From contig JAQBVO010000004.1 of NCBI GenBank assembly GCA_027728065.1, positions 1 to 64,000 on the forward strand: a stretch of DNA of 64,000 bases, in the 5' to 3' direction. Position 1 is the stretch's first letter; every line of letters starts with the position of its first letter. The DNA is from Actinomycetota bacterium (GTDB taxonomy: Bacteria > Actinomycetota > Actinomycetes > Nanopelagicales > Nanopelagicaceae). Shown here piece after piece: positions 17,909 through 28,957 of this stretch. The notes under the pieces were generated by a model. It had not been told where the DNA came from. It ran no database searches and worked only from the letters and a program-made list of their open reading frames with translations. The position numbers and the translations under genes are program-made.

Positions 17909-20629
17909 ATGAGCGAAAACTTCGAAGCGCCCGATCAGATCATCGACCAGTTGGTAGATACTGATCCATCTGAGACCGCTGAATGGCAGGCATCCTTTGA
18001 TGCAGCCCTTGCCCATGCAGGGCCAGTGCGGGCACGTTACTTAATGCTCAGCCTTTTAAAGCGTGCACATGAGAAAAATATCGGTCTCTCAAGTCTTCGT
18101 ACAACTGATTACATCAACACAATCTCACCTGAACACGAACCAGCATTTCCAGGTAATGAAGATATAGAACGTAGAATCCGCGCAATTAATAGATGGAACG
18201 CTGCGATCTTGGTACACCGTGCCCAGCGCCCTGGCGTTGGTGTGGGCGGACATATATCTACCTATGCATCATCGGCATCCCTCTATGAAGTTGGTTTTAA
18301 TCACTTCTTCCGTGGACAGGATCACCCAGGTGGTGGTGATCAGATCTTTTTCCAAGGACATGCAAGTCCGGGAATGTATGCGCGCGCCTTTCTTGAGGGC
18401 CGCTTAAGTCAAGATCAGTTAGATGGTTTTAGGCAAGAACTCTCGCATCCATCTGGAAGTCTGTCCTCGTATCCGCATCCGCGTTTAATGCCTGATTTTT
18501 GGCAGTTCCCCACTGTTTCTATGGGAATAGGACCATTGAATGCGATTTATCAAGCACGATATAACCGTTATCTACATAATCGAGGATTTAAAGATACAAA
18601 TAATCAACATGTCTGGGCGTTTTTGGGAGATGGTGAAGTAGATGAGGTCGATACACTCGGTTCCATTGGTCTTGCAACCCGTGAAAAATTAGATAACTTA
18701 ACTTTTGTCGTTAACTGTAACTTACAACGTCTAGATGGTCCTGTTCGCGGCAACGGCAAGATAATCCAAGAGCTTGAATCAATCTTTGGCGGGGCTGGAT
18801 GGAACGTAATCAAAGTTGTGTGGAGCCGTGATTGGGACCCACTCTTAGCCCAAGATCGTGAGGGCGCACTCGTTAAGATAATGAACGAAACACTCGATGG
18901 CGATTACCAGACATTTAAAGCTGAATCTGGTGCATATGTCCGTGAAAACTTCTTTGGCCGCGATCCGCGCACGGCCGCAATGGTCGCCGACTGGAGCGAT
19001 GAAAAAATCTGGAGTCTCAAGCGCGGTGGTCATGATTATAAGAAGTTATTTGCCGCCTATACCGCATCGGTGCAACACAACGGTCGCCCAACGGTAATTC
19101 TCGCTAAGACCATTAAGGGATGGACTTTAGGTTCAACCTTTGAGGGCCGTAACTCAACTCACCAGATGAAGAAGATGAGCCTTGAGGATTTAAAGGGCTT
19201 TAGAGATACTTTGCACCTAGAAATTCCCGATGAGAAATTAGATAAGTATCTACCGCCATATTTCAAGCCCGCCGAAGATTCTGATGAAGCTAAATATTTA
19301 AATGAGCGTCGCGCAGCTCTAGGTGGCTCGATTCCACGTCGGCGTTCGATTTCACGCCCACTGCCACAACCAGATGATTCCGCGTATGAATCAGTCAAAC
19401 GTGGTTCAGGTCAACAAGAGATCGCAACAACAATGGCCTTTGTCAGAATGCTCAAGGATTTAGCCAAAGATCCAGGGCTTGGCTCACGTATTGTTCCGAT
19501 CATCCCTGATGAAGCGAGAACATTTGGAATGGATTCACTCTTTCCAACGATGAAGATTTACTCTCCAAGTGGCCAGCAGTACAAGGCCGTTGATCGTGAG
19601 CTCATGCTCTCCTATAAAGAATCGACGTCGGGTGTAATTTTGCATGAGGGAATCAATGAAGCTGGATCGGTCGCCTCATTTACGGCAGTGGGATCTTCAT
19701 ACTCAACCCATGACGAGCCGATGATTCCGATATATATCTTCTACTCGATGTTTGGTTTCCAACGCACGGGTGATGCTTTTTGGGCTGCGGCCGATCAATT
19801 AGTGCGCGGCTTTGTCATTGGGGCAACGGCCGGTCGCACAACGCTTAATGGCGAAGGCTTACAGCATGAGGATGGTCATTCGCATCTACTTGTATCGACA
19901 AATCCAGCGGTAGTTTCATACGATCCAGCATTTGCATTTGAACTTGGCCACATCGTTAAAGATGGGCTACGCCGAATGTATGGCGAAAATAGTGAGAATA
20001 TTTATTATTACATAACCGTCTATAACGAGCCATATGTGCATCCCGCCGAACCTGAAAACTTAGATGTGGCGGGATTGCTCAAAGGCCTCTATCTCTACTC
20101 GCCTGCTAAAAATAGGCGTAAGAAATCTGCACAGATATTGGCATCTGGCGTCGGAGTTAATTGGGCGCTCAAGGCTCAGGATCTTCTACGTCGCGATTGG
20201 GGCGTTGAAGCCTCGGTCTGGTCGGTTACATCCTGGAACGAACTTCGCCGCGATGGGTTAGAAACCGATCGCCACAATCTGTTGACTCCAGATATTAAAG
20301 CTCGTGCATTCATTACCAACAAGCTTGATGGACACAGAGGACCTGTAATCGCTGTGAGTGATTACATGCGTGCAGTGCAAGATCAGATTGCGCCTTGGGT
20401 TCAAGCCCCATTTAGATCTCTTGGAACAGACGGCTTTGGTCTATCAGATACACGTGGAGCACTTCGTAGACACTTTAAAGTCGATGCCGAATCCATCGCA
20501 GTTGCAACGTTGCAGGAGCTAGAAAAACTCGGTCAGATTAAACATCACGTTGTGAAAGCGGCGATGGAAAAGTATCGTCTCGATGATATTTCTGCAGCCG
20601 ATGCGGGCAATACCGAAGGTTCAGGTTGA
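17909..20629 (+). CDS. aceE: Pyruvate dehydrogenase E1 component, homodimeric type
   Basis: '[23 protein letters not shown]', '[16 protein letters not shown]'. Start set at 17909 ([10 protein letters not shown]). Confidence 0.97.
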   Translation: MSENFEAPDQIIDQLVDTDPSETAEWQASFDAALAHAGPVRARYLMLSLLKRAHEKNIGLSSLRTTDYINTISPEHEPAFPGNEDIERRIRAINRWNAAILVHRAQRPGVGVGGHISTYASSASLYEVGFNHFFRGQDHPGGGDQIFFQGHASPGMYARAFLEGRLSQDQLDGFRQELSHPSGSLSSYPHPRLMPDFWQFPTVSMGIGPLNAIYQARYNRYLHNRGFKDTNNQHVWAFLGDGEVDEVDTLGSIGLATREKLDNLTFVVNCNLQRLDGPVRGNGKIIQELESIFGGAGWNVIKVVWSRDWDPLLAQDREGALVKIMNETLDGDYQTFKAESGAYVRENFFGRDPRTAAMVADWSDEKIWSLKRGGHDYKKLFAAYTASVQHNGRPTVILAKTIKGWTLGSTFEGRNSTHQMKKMSLEDLKGFRDTLHLEIPDEKLDKYLPPYFKPAEDSDEAKYLNERRAALGGSIPRRRSISRPLPQPDDSAYESVKRGSGQQEIATTMAFVRMLKDLAKDPGLGSRIVPIIPDEARTFGMDSLFPTMKIYSPSGQQYKAVDRELMLSYKESTSGVILHEGINEAGSVASFTAVGSSYSTHDEPMIPIYIFYSMFGFQRTGDAFWAAADQLVRGFVIGATAGRTTLNGEGLQHEDGHSHLLVSTNPAVVSYDPAFAFELGHIVKDGLRRMYGENSENIYYYITVYNEPYVHPAEPENLDVAGLLKGLYLYSPAKNRRKKSAQILASGVGVNWALKAQDLLRRDWGVEASVWSVTSWNELRRDGLETDRHNLLTPDIKARAFITNKLDGHRGPVIAVSDYMRAVQDQIAPWVQAPFRSLGTDGFGLSDTRGALRRHFKVDAESIAVATLQELEKLGQIKHHVVKAAMEKYRLDDISAADAGNTEGSG

Positions 20630-20655
20630 TATCCGGCCACCTGCAACGATTTGGT

Positions 20656-21843
20656 TTAGTCGCGCTTAAATATCTTTGAAAAGTAAGGAACTGTCAAGAT
20701 TAAAAGAGCGGGAATAATTAGGGCAACCGATAGCGAAAATGCTTGGGCAGTCCATGCAATTATCAATCGCATGATGAATATAGCGATGTTATTGATGACA
20801 CCTATCTGGCCGATCACAACACTAGCTGGCGATGACGAACGAGAGTTAGCTATGTTCATGACACTTGGAACAAGAAAGGATGAACCTAAGCCAGCTATAG
20901 TAAAACTTATACTAAGTATTACTATTAAAAGCGTTTTACTCTCAGGTGCTACGACTCTCGTAGCAAGAATTCCAAGTAAAAAAGAGATTCCAGAGACGGT
21001 AGATCCTATTTTCATTAAGCTCTGTATTGAAAACCTAGAGAAAAGAAAGTGAACGCTCAAGCGCCCAATAATCATCGTGAAAATGAAGAGAATATATGGG
21101 AGCGTGTGAAGACCGCTTTTGATTCCAATATCCTCTTTTACAAATATCGCAGCCCAGTCACTAACTGCAAACTCAAGAAATACTGCGCAGAAGAGTGCAC
21201 CAGAGACCAATCCATCGATTCGAAAACCCCTGAAAATATCGGAGATCTTGTAGTCGGTCTCCACGTCAAAGTTTGGTTGGAGTAAATGTTGATTCATCGC
21301 CGAAATTACATAGAGAATGGCAAGCAGGATTACTAGTGAAAGCACAATTATGTGGCCTTGTAAGGAGATGCGATTGATTAGTAATCCCGATACTACTGCC
21401 GTTACTAGTGCGCCACTGCTCCAGAAGCCACTGAGGAGAGTTATGACATTTCCCTTTGTGCGTTCCTGAAAGTTAAATCCCTGAGCATTGATACAGATGT
21501 GGAAAGCGGCTATCGCTCCTGCCTGAATGATATTGCTAATCAAAAAAACTAGAGATGATTGTGTAGTTGATAGAAGTATCAGGCTAAAGGCCATTGAGAC
21601 TGCAGATATTCGCATGATGGGTTTAGCGCCATAGTTATGTACAAGGTGTCCGACTGTTAAGAGCGAGATAATGCCACCAACTGCCGAGCTGCTAATAATT
21701 GACCCGAACTCTCCATTTGAAATACCTAGATTGGCTTTAACCTCTGGAAAGCGCGGCACCCAGGACATAATTAAAAAACTAAAGAGAAAAAATAAAGCCT
21801 TGAGATAGTTGAGCTCTCTTGAGACAGATAGTGGCTTACTCAA
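20656..21843 (-). CDS. MFS transporter
   Basis: About 12 predicted TM segments, MFS-like organisation. Confidence 0.8.
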   Translation of the reverse strand: MSKPLSVSRELNYLKALFFLFSFLIMSWVPRFPEVKANLGISNGEFGSIISSSAVGGIISLLTVGHLVHNYGAKPIMRISAVSMAFSLILLSTTQSSLVFLISNIIQAGAIAAFHICINAQGFNFQERTKGNVITLLSGFWSSGALVTAVVSGLLINRISLQGHIIVLSLVILLAILYVISAMNQHLLQPNFDVETDYKISDIFRGFRIDGLVSGALFCAVFLEFAVSDWAAIFVKEDIGIKSGLHTLPYILFIFTMIIGRLSVHFLFSRFSIQSLMKIGSTVSGISFLLGILATRVVAPESKTLLIVILSISFTIAGLGSSFLVPSVMNIANSRSSSPASVVIGQIGVINNIAIFIMRLIIAWTAQAFSLSVALIIPALLILTVPYFSKIFKRD

Positions 21844-22700
21844 AAGAGTGCACTCGCAAGTGCGTTTCGTGCCGCCACCAACCGTGGATCAGATGGATCG
21901 ACTAATGCAAAGAGCCCAAGGAGATGTTCTCTAGCTTTACTTCTCTCATCACCTGCATTCTCCCTGACTAAGTGCAGTAAGCGATTAAATGCCGCATCTA
22001 CTCCCCCGTTTACAATCTCCATGTCGGCGGCCTGCAACTGCGCTGCGATATCACGTGGGTTATCGCTAGCCGCTTTGATGACTCTCGATAGATCTAATCC
22101 ATCGGTACGAATTAATAACTGCGTTTGCGCCAAGCTCAACTTCGCAAAACTATTGGCGGGCTTGCGCGCTATTAGTTTTTTATATGCAGCCTCTGCGCTC
22201 TTATAATCCCCAGCCTCAAGGGCGGCCATCGCCTCATCTTCTTCAGGTTCGCTGAGTTCAACTGGAGCCGCGCCGATACCTTGCTCTGCGGCAAGGGTTA
22301 AGACTTTATCTATCACTAAGCGAATCTGTGCCTCTGGATAACTCTTTTCAAGGAGTGGAACCATCTGTTGGCCAATAAGTGCCAGGGCAAAAGGAACGCT
22401 CTTTGTTTGAAAGGCCTGTGCAACCTGCGGATGGGCATCGACATCAAGACGTCCAAGTACCCAACTACCCTTATATGAACTCTCCAGTGCGCCAAGGGTT
22501 TGCACCATCTCAACGGACTCTGGTGATCGCATCGACCATGCAATAACAATGACTGGTTTGGTAGTGGATAGTGGTAAAAACTCGGCCGTTACATTAGCGC
22601 TAGTTACCTCTAATCCAGGCATATGTGGGTTCGGTGCTGGCTTTGCCTTCCCAAGTGAGCTCAAATCCACCGCTCGTGCGAAGTTTGGTGGATTTCCCAT
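21840..22700 (-). CDS. Thioredoxin-domain tetratricopeptide protein (CnoX/YbbN-like)
   Basis: Trx-like fold lacking CxxC ('VIVIAWSMRSPESVEM'), followed by TPR 'MAALEAGDYKSAEAAYKKLIARKP'. Confidence 0.82.
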   Translation of the reverse strand: MGNPPNFARAVDLSSLGKAKPAPNPHMPGLEVTSANVTAEFLPLSTTKPVIVIAWSMRSPESVEMVQTLGALESSYKGSWVLGRLDVDAHPQVAQAFQTKSVPFALALIGQQMVPLLEKSYPEAQIRLVIDKVLTLAAEQGIGAAPVELSEPEEDEAMAALEAGDYKSAEAAYKKLIARKPANSFAKLSLAQTQLLIRTDGLDLSRVIKAASDNPRDIAAQLQAADMEIVNGGVDAAFNRLLHLVRENAGDERSKAREHLLGLFALVDPSDPRLVAARNALASALF

Positions 22701-22709
22701 TCCTAAATC

Positions 22710-22820
22710 CTACTGTGCAATGAGATCAACACCAGAATCACGGCGAAATGGAAGAATCTGCGCCACGTAATTATCGGTTGCAAAGACAAGACCAACATCG
22801 ACGCCGTCTTTCAGCCAACG
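22710..22820 (-). pseudogene. Possible C-terminal coding remnant of unknown gene
   Basis: Minus strand reads RWLKDGVDVGLVFATDNYVAQILPFRRDSGVDLIAQ* with no adequate start. Protein-like segments occur upstream in other frames. Confidence 0.25.
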
Positions 22821-22994
22821 ATAGATCCTCTGGCCACTCCTGAAGGTTGAGGTGCCAGGGCAGTCCAGTAACGGCTGCTATCTCCTGGCCTCATCCAGTT
22901 ATTCGCAGCGCCATGCTCCCTATCCTTGCCTATCTATGTGTCGATTAGGTGAACTACAGCGCCATTGCTCTAGAGCAGAGTTTACAATACATAT

Positions 22995-24122
22995 ATGGCT
23001 ATTTCAGCGCGGATAAAGAAAGTCACCAAGCGGAGGGTAAAATCTACTCTTTCTACCGAATCCACTGGTTTTCTAGGGGCCCCAATAAATAGATCTCACC
23101 CTTTTTATTTTGGATTCATTGCAACTTTAGGCGCTCTTAGTGCCATCGTATTGATGCGGGCTCTGGCAAGTGTGAGTCAGATTCTCGTCCTTATTCTTAT
23201 CGCGTTTTTCCTAGCAACAGGCTTAAACCCTGCAGTTGAAGCACTACGGAGAAGAGGGTTTTCGCGCACAAATGCAGTCTTAATTATCTTTGCCTCAATA
23301 ATCATTTTTGTAATCTTTTTTATCGTCGTAGTTGCACCCCCTGTAATCTCGCAAGGTAACCAACTAATTAATAAAGCGCCACAGTTACTAAGTGATCTAA
23401 ATAATAACTCTGCAATTAATAGACTTAACGAACAATATGGAATCATCGATACCTTGCAAACTAAAATCAAATCAGTGACACAAGATGGCGCATTACTAAT
23501 CTCAACTTTTGGTGGAGTGCTGGGCGTTGGTAAATCAATTCTTTCGGGCTTCTTCTCCTTCTTTACTGTCCTAGTTTTAACTCTCTACTTCATTACATCG
23601 CTACCGCAAACTCTTAACCTTGGCCTTTCGCTCGTCCCGGCGAGTCGGCGCGGGCGTGTTGCTAGCTTGACTGAGGCGATTATCGGCCGCGTTGGATCAT
23701 TTGTCGGCAGCCAGATCATCATCGCAATTATGGCCTCGATCTTCGTTCTTCTACTGGCGTTAGCTTTAGGGCTGCCATCACCATTTGCTATCGCCATGAT
23801 TATCTTTGTCTGTGGATTGATCCCACTAGTTGGGCATTTTATTGGTGGTTCAATCGTTACCGTTATCGCTCTGACTCAATCAGTTGCTCTTGGTCTTGTT
23901 GCAATTCTGGTATACATAATCTACGTGCAGATTGAGAACTATGTTCTGACTCCACGTATAATGAAAAAAACTATGTCGCTGCCTGGGGCGGTCACAATTA
24001 TTGCCGCGCTCATTGGCTCTTCTTTACTTGGCCTTGTTGGGGGTTTACTAGCAGTACCCGTGGCGGCGGCGATTATTCTAATTCTGGATGAGGTCGTAAT
24101 CCCGCGCGCTAAGGCCTCTTAA
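22995..24122 (+). CDS. AI-2E family transporter
   Basis: Polytopic, 'FLATGLNPAVEALRRRGFSRTNAVLI' and 'VQIENYVLTPRIMKKTMSLPGAVTIIAALIGSSLLG'. Confidence 0.92.
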   Translation: MAISARIKKVTKRRVKSTLSTESTGFLGAPINRSHPFYFGFIATLGALSAIVLMRALASVSQILVLILIAFFLATGLNPAVEALRRRGFSRTNAVLIIFASIIIFVIFFIVVVAPPVISQGNQLINKAPQLLSDLNNNSAINRLNEQYGIIDTLQTKIKSVTQDGALLISTFGGVLGVGKSILSGFFSFFTVLVLTLYFITSLPQTLNLGLSLVPASRRGRVASLTEAIIGRVGSFVGSQIIIAIMASIFVLLLALALGLPSPFAIAMIIFVCGLIPLVGHFIGGSIVTVIALTQSVALGLVAILVYIIYVQIENYVLTPRIMKKTMSLPGAVTIIAALIGSSLLGLVGGLLAVPVAAAIILILDEVVIPRAKAS

Positions 24123-24829
24123 AACTCTAGTGGTAGATCTTGGATATTCCCAGTCACATTTTGGTTAATGTGTGATAAAACACTATGCACAAATGGTTCG
24201 CCAATCCATAAGTGTTTTGCGCCTTCAACTGCAATGATTTTCAACTTTGGCAGAGCACTAAAACGCTGGCGCGCTTGATCTGGTCGTAGATAATCATCGA
24301 GTTCGGGTACCAAAGCAATTATTGGCCTTGAATCAGTACTCCAATATTCAAGTTGTTTATTTGTCGTAGTTCGCAATGGTGGGCTGAGTAGAATCAAACC
24401 TTTATGCCTGGAATCTTTTGCATGTTGTAACGCTAAATCAGTTCCAAATGACCAGCCAACAATCCATAGATTTTCAAGTTTTAAATTATCAAAGCAGTAG
24501 GCAAGCATGGCTTGGATATCTAAGCCCTCTGATTTTCCATTATCAAAATTACCAGTACTGCTTCCAGCCTCACTTGTTGTTCCACGAGTGTTAAAGCGCA
24601 CAACAGTGATTGCAGCCATGGCTGGTAATCGATTAGCGGCCTTTTTAAAGAGATGACTATCCATCATTCCCCCGGCAGTTGGTAGTGGGTGCAAGCAGAG
24701 AATAGCTCCACGGCTTTTAGTAAGTGGGGCGGCTACTTCGCCGATGAGATCTATCCCATCGCTAGTAATCACATGAAATGGGGTGCGCACTGAGGGCAAG
24801 AGGGTATTGGGTCTTAAAATCTCGGTCAT
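24119..24829 (-). CDS. Alpha/beta hydrolase
   Basis: 'ILCLHPLPTAGGMMDSHLF', 'GWSFGTDLAL' nucleophile elbow, 'GAKHLW'. Confidence 0.85.
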   Translation of the reverse strand: MTEILRPNTLLPSVRTPFHVITSDGIDLIGEVAAPLTKSRGAILCLHPLPTAGGMMDSHLFKKAANRLPAMAAITVVRFNTRGTTSEAGSSTGNFDNGKSEGLDIQAMLAYCFDNLKLENLWIVGWSFGTDLALQHAKDSRHKGLILLSPPLRTTTNKQLEYWSTDSRPIIALVPELDDYLRPDQARQRFSALPKLKIIAVEGAKHLWIGEPFVHSVLSHINQNVTGNIQDLPLEF

Positions 24830-24867
24830 ACTTCAAATTATATCGATGCACGACTACGCTTCCAACT

Positions 24868-26349
24868 ATGGCAATTAAAAGTAGGCCCTCATTTAATTCA
24901 TATAACCCAGTAAACGATGCGGTAATTGGTACGTATCCAATTATGAATAAGAGTGAAGTGAGAGATGCGGTACACCACGCCCGCATAGCAAGTGCCAGGT
25001 GGCACTCTCTGGGTTTTAGTGGAAGAAAGAAAGTTCTGCTTGCATGGAGCTCGCTAATGATTAATCGCATCGATCAGATTGCAGATTTAATCTCACTGGA
25101 GACTGGAAAACCACCAAGTGATGCACGGCTTGAACTCAGCATCGCAGTGAGCCATATAGGTTGGGCGGCGCGTCACGCCGAATCGATAATGCGCACATCT
25201 TTTCGTCGTCCAGGATTATTGATGGCAAATATGTCCGCTACGCTCGAGCGCGCACCCATGGGTGTTATCGGTGTCATTGGTCCATGGAACTATCCGATAT
25301 TTACCCCTGTCGGTTCAATTGCATATGCACTTGCTGCTGGTAATACAGTGGTCTTTAAACCCAGTCAATACTCACCTGGCATTGGTATCTGGCTTGAGGA
25401 GATATTTAATGAGGTTGCACCCTTTGCAGATATTTTGACAACTATCACAGGCCCAGGTGAAACCGGTGAAGCGTTGTGCTTAGCCGGAGTCGATAAACTC
25501 TCATTTACCGGTTCGACTCGCACCGCAAAGTTAGTAGCGGCCCAATGTGCAACGGTGATGGTTCCAGTTGTTCTTGAATGTGGAGGTAAAGATCCTGTAA
25601 TTGTTGCCGCCGATGCCGATGTTAAGCGCGCAGTCGATGCCACTATCTGGTCAGCCATGGCCAATGCTGGTCAATCATGTATTGCTGCAGAACGTGTCTA
25701 TGTCGATGAAAAGGTTGCCGATGAATTTATCGTAAGAGCCATAGAACTTGCAGCGACAATCCATGCGGGCCCACCTGGTGATGGAGAGTATGGACCGGCA
25801 ACTATGCCTTCGCAGGTAAAGGTTATTCAATCGCACATCAAAACCGCGATCGCCGATGGCGGCACATGTGTCTATGGTGGCCCTACATCGGTTAAAACCC
25901 CCTTTGTGCAGCCAGTAATCCTCATTGATGTGCCAGAGAGTTCAGTTGCGATGCGCGAAGAGAGTTTTGGGCCAATTATTATAATCAATCCAGTGGCAAC
26001 GATGAATGAAGCTATCGAGCGATCAAATGCATCTGCATATGGACTTGGTGCAAGTGTGTGGTCCAAGCGAAAGGGACGGAAAATCGCCTCGCAGTTACAA
26101 TGCGGAATGGTTGCAATTAATTCAACATTCTCATTTGCAACGATCGCATCCCTTCCCTTTGGCGGCGTAAAAGATAGTGGATCAGGCCGAGTTCACGGCC
26201 CTGAAGGGCTACTGGAATATACCTTCGCGCGCACGGTTGTACGTACCCGCTTTTATTTGCCACTACATCTCTTAAGTTTTAAAAGGAGACCCCAAGATGA
26301 CAGATTGGTAATTAAACTTACTAAACTGCTAAAGGGGCGCTTGGGTTAA
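24868..26349 (+). CDS. NAD(P)-dependent aldehyde dehydrogenase
   Basis: 'GVIGPWNYPIFTPVGSIAYALAAGNTVVFKPS', 'VLECGGKDPVIV', 'NAGQSCIAAERVYV'. Confidence 0.94.
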   Translation: MAIKSRPSFNSYNPVNDAVIGTYPIMNKSEVRDAVHHARIASARWHSLGFSGRKKVLLAWSSLMINRIDQIADLISLETGKPPSDARLELSIAVSHIGWAARHAESIMRTSFRRPGLLMANMSATLERAPMGVIGVIGPWNYPIFTPVGSIAYALAAGNTVVFKPSQYSPGIGIWLEEIFNEVAPFADILTTITGPGETGEALCLAGVDKLSFTGSTRTAKLVAAQCATVMVPVVLECGGKDPVIVAADADVKRAVDATIWSAMANAGQSCIAAERVYVDEKVADEFIVRAIELAATIHAGPPGDGEYGPATMPSQVKVIQSHIKTAIADGGTCVYGGPTSVKTPFVQPVILIDVPESSVAMREESFGPIIIINPVATMNEAIERSNASAYGLGASVWSKRKGRKIASQLQCGMVAINSTFSFATIASLPFGGVKDSGSGRVHGPEGLLEYTFARTVVRTRFYLPLHLLSFKRRPQDDRLVIKLTKLLKGRLG

Positions 26350-26657
26350 TATCTCGGAGCATTTCGAGTACGTTCAGTATTAGGTCGGCGCTTATCTTTC
26401 TTAGCCCAGCATGCACTGTGCCAGTGTCTGCGACTCTCTTCATCCCCTTCGAGCCATGCAACTACGTGCGGGGTCGCAAGTGGAATCATCTGATCACAAC
26501 CTGGACAGCGATATGATTTAGTAGATCCCGATCCCGTTAATTTGCGGACCGTGTAGAGACCTTCATGATGCTCTTCAAATCTTTGATTAGATGTTGCAAT
26601 ATCTCGATCATCGGATTTTGGCCGCTTATTCTTGGGATAGTTCTTACGCGGGCTCAT
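26346..26657 (-). CDS. Conserved actinobacterial small zinc-ribbon-like hypothetical protein
   Basis: 'YRCPGCDQMIPLATPHVVAWLEG...RHWHSACWAKK' CxxC/H-rich motif. Confidence 0.65.
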   Translation of the reverse strand: MSPRKNYPKNKRPKSDDRDIATSNQRFEEHHEGLYTVRKLTGSGSTKSYRCPGCDQMIPLATPHVVAWLEGDEESRRHWHSACWAKKDKRRPNTERTRNAPRY

Positions 26658-26687
26658 AAGGCTATTTTTGCATAGTAGTATCACCAC

Positions 26688-27539
26688 ATGGCAGCTATCG
26701 AGGTCACTGGATTGACCAAAAGCTACGGCTCAACCCATGCAGTTCGCGGTATAGATCTTACGATTGCAATGGGTGAGATCTTTGCCCTCCTTGGACCAAA
26801 TGGCGCAGGCAAGACCACGACGGTAGAAATCCTTGAGGGTTTTCGCGCCCCCGATAGCGGAGATGTGCGTGTGTTGGGTTTTGATCCACGTGGTGGTGGC
26901 CACGCCGCACGCCAATGGCGCAATCGCATCGGCATCGTCCTGCAGGCAACCTCAGATTCAGGTGATTTAACGGTCAGTGAGTCCATTAAACATTTCAGTG
27001 GCTATTACTCCAATCCGCGGGGCGTGGATGAAGTCATTAACGCCGTGGGGTTGGATGAGAAGGCCGGTTGCCTTATTCGAGAGCTCTCAGGTGGTCAGCG
27101 CAGGCGTTTAGATGTCGGCCTTGGCATCATCGGAAATCCAGAGCTCTTATTTCTTGATGAGCCCACAACTGGCTTCGATCCCCAAGCGAGGCGCAGTTTT
27201 TGGAGCTTGATTAAGAGTTTTCGCAATGATGGCACAACGATTCTTCTCACAACGCACTACTTAGATGAGGCAGAGGCGTTAGCCGATCGGGTGGGTGTCA
27301 TAAACCATGGGCAGATGCTTGAAATCTCTACCCCTTTTGAGTTAGGAGGACGCAGTAGCGCCCAAGCTGTGATCTCGTGGCGAGATGGCGATGTAATAAA
27401 GACACAGGCAACTTATAATCCAACCTCGTTTATCGGCACACTGACTTCGCAATTTAACGGTGAAATTCCAGAGCTTACTGTTATTCGTCCATCACTTGAA
27501 GATATTTATCTGAAAATGATTGGTGAAGCCCATGAATAA
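26688..27539 (+). CDS. ABC transporter ATP-binding protein (ABC-2 / DrrA type)
   Basis: Walker A GPNGAGKTTT, LSGGQRRRLDVGLGIIG, Walker B LLFLDEPTTG. Confidence 0.95.
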   Translation: MAAIEVTGLTKSYGSTHAVRGIDLTIAMGEIFALLGPNGAGKTTTVEILEGFRAPDSGDVRVLGFDPRGGGHAARQWRNRIGIVLQATSDSGDLTVSESIKHFSGYYSNPRGVDEVINAVGLDEKAGCLIRELSGGQRRRLDVGLGIIGNPELLFLDEPTTGFDPQARRSFWSLIKSFRNDGTTILLTTHYLDEAEALADRVGVINHGQMLEISTPFELGGRSSAQAVISWRDGDVIKTQATYNPTSFIGTLTSQFNGEIPELTVIRPSLEDIYLKMIGEAHE

Positions 27540-28326
27540 GATTCCAACTGCAGTCTCGTTGGGTTTGCGTCGTGGCGGATTAGAGATTCGTCAATTTGTG
27601 CGCCAGCGCGAATCCGTTGTATTTACACTTTTATTTCCAGTAATTTTGCTCCTCATCTTTGGCTCTATCTTTAAAGATACGATTGCACCAGGTGTGACAT
27701 TTTCTCAATACTTTGTCGCCGGAATGATCGCTTCAGGCCTTGTTAACACAGGTTTTCAAGCGCTAGCTATCACAATTCCTCTCGAGCGCGACTTTGGCGC
27801 ACTCAAACGTCTTCGTGGAACACCAATGCCAGCCTCTAGCTATTTTATTGGCAAGGCAATCTTGGTATCTGTTAGTACTCTCATACAAATCTTAATGTTG
27901 CTTGGATTTGGAGTCATATTTTTTGGTGTTGAAATGCCAAGTGATCCCACTAAGTGGCTTACATTTACATGGCTCGTTCTGCTTGGAAGTACATCGTCAA
28001 CTGCCCTTGGAATCGCATTTTCAATTGTGCCAAAGAGTGGCCGTGGTGCCTCTGCAGTTGTATCTCCTATCGTGATTATTTTGCAGTTTTTTAGTGGTGT
28101 CTTCTTAGTCTTTACGCAGCTACCTACGTGGATGCAGCAGTTGGCAGCGATCTTTCCTCTCAAATGGCTTACTCAAGGTATTCGTTCGGTATTTTTGCCC
28201 GACTCATTTGCAACACAGGAGGTAGCGCGCTCCTGGGAAAACGAAAAGACATTTGTAATCCTGCTGCTCTGGTTGGCAATTGGAATCTACTTCTCGGTAC
28301 GAAAATTTAAGTGGGAGCGCGATTAA
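27520..28326 (+). CDS. ABC-2 type permease
   Basis: Polytopic permease overlapping the ATPase gene. Confidence 0.9.
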   Translation: MVKPMNKIPTAVSLGLRRGGLEIRQFVRQRESVVFTLLFPVILLLIFGSIFKDTIAPGVTFSQYFVAGMIASGLVNTGFQALAITIPLERDFGALKRLRGTPMPASSYFIGKAILVSVSTLIQILMLLGFGVIFFGVEMPSDPTKWLTFTWLVLLGSTSSTALGIAFSIVPKSGRGASAVVSPIVIILQFFSGVFLVFTQLPTWMQQLAAIFPLKWLTQGIRSVFLPDSFATQEVARSWENEKTFVILLLWLAIGIYFSVRKFKWERD

Positions 28327-28957
28327 GACCATAGCGCTACTAATAATCCTTGCCCTGACTTTCTCACCAGCGGCCGGGGCTGCAACTAACCCTGCTACTG
28401 CCAGCCCAAAGCCAAGTGAAAAGCCAAGTGCAAAGGCCAGTCCAAAACCCACTGCTACAAAGAAAGCGATAGTTAAGAAGAAGCCAACAAAGAAAAACAC
28501 TCTTACACCCTCACCCTCACCAAAGTGGCCACCTGCTAGATTTAAATCAAATGGTGAGGTCTATGCAAAGATTCCTACTGCAAAAGAGTTAATCAGCATA
28601 GCCTCTAATAGCAAAACATTGACTGCTCAGTTAGCCCAACTCGTAGATGGCGTACGCATCTGTGAAAAATACTCATGTGGAGCAGTTCAGATCGCCTCCC
28701 TCAATGGCTGCACGTGGTGGGAGGTAAATGCAAAGCTAGTGGGCCAAAACTCTCCCGATGATCTAACCAAACGGAGCTTTGGAACGATTCGTACCGTTAT
28801 TAAGGCAACTGCACCTAAAGAGATCAAAACGGTTTTGCTCATTAGCCAAGAGCTACTTGCACTCAAACATTTTGTTACTGGAATTTCAGCTAAATGCCAT
28901 CACGATCCAGTTGGTGAGAACACTCCCTCTTCTACATATACCCCGATAAATAACTAG
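28280..28957 (+). CDS. Secreted/anchored hypothetical protein with Lys/Pro/Ser-rich linker
   Basis: Hydrophobic N-terminal segment TIALLIILALTFSPAAGA, SPKPSEKPSAK... linker, C-terminal domain with three or four Cys. Confidence 0.6.
   Translation: MESTSRYENLSGSAIKTIALLIILALTFSPAAGAATNPATASPKPSEKPSAKASPKPTATKKAIVKKKPTKKNTLTPSPSPKWPPARFKSNGEVYAKIPTAKELISIASNSKTLTAQLAQLVDGVRICEKYSCGAVQIASLNGCTWWEVNAKLVGQNSPDDLTKRSFGTIRTVIKATAPKEIKTVLLISQELLALKHFVTGISAKCHHDPVGENTPSSTYTPINN

Noticed and set aside
24762-25070. Minus-strand ORF of 102 aa overlapping the ALDH gene start
   Set aside because: Overlaps well-supported ALDH and alpha/beta hydrolase genes; likely spurious.
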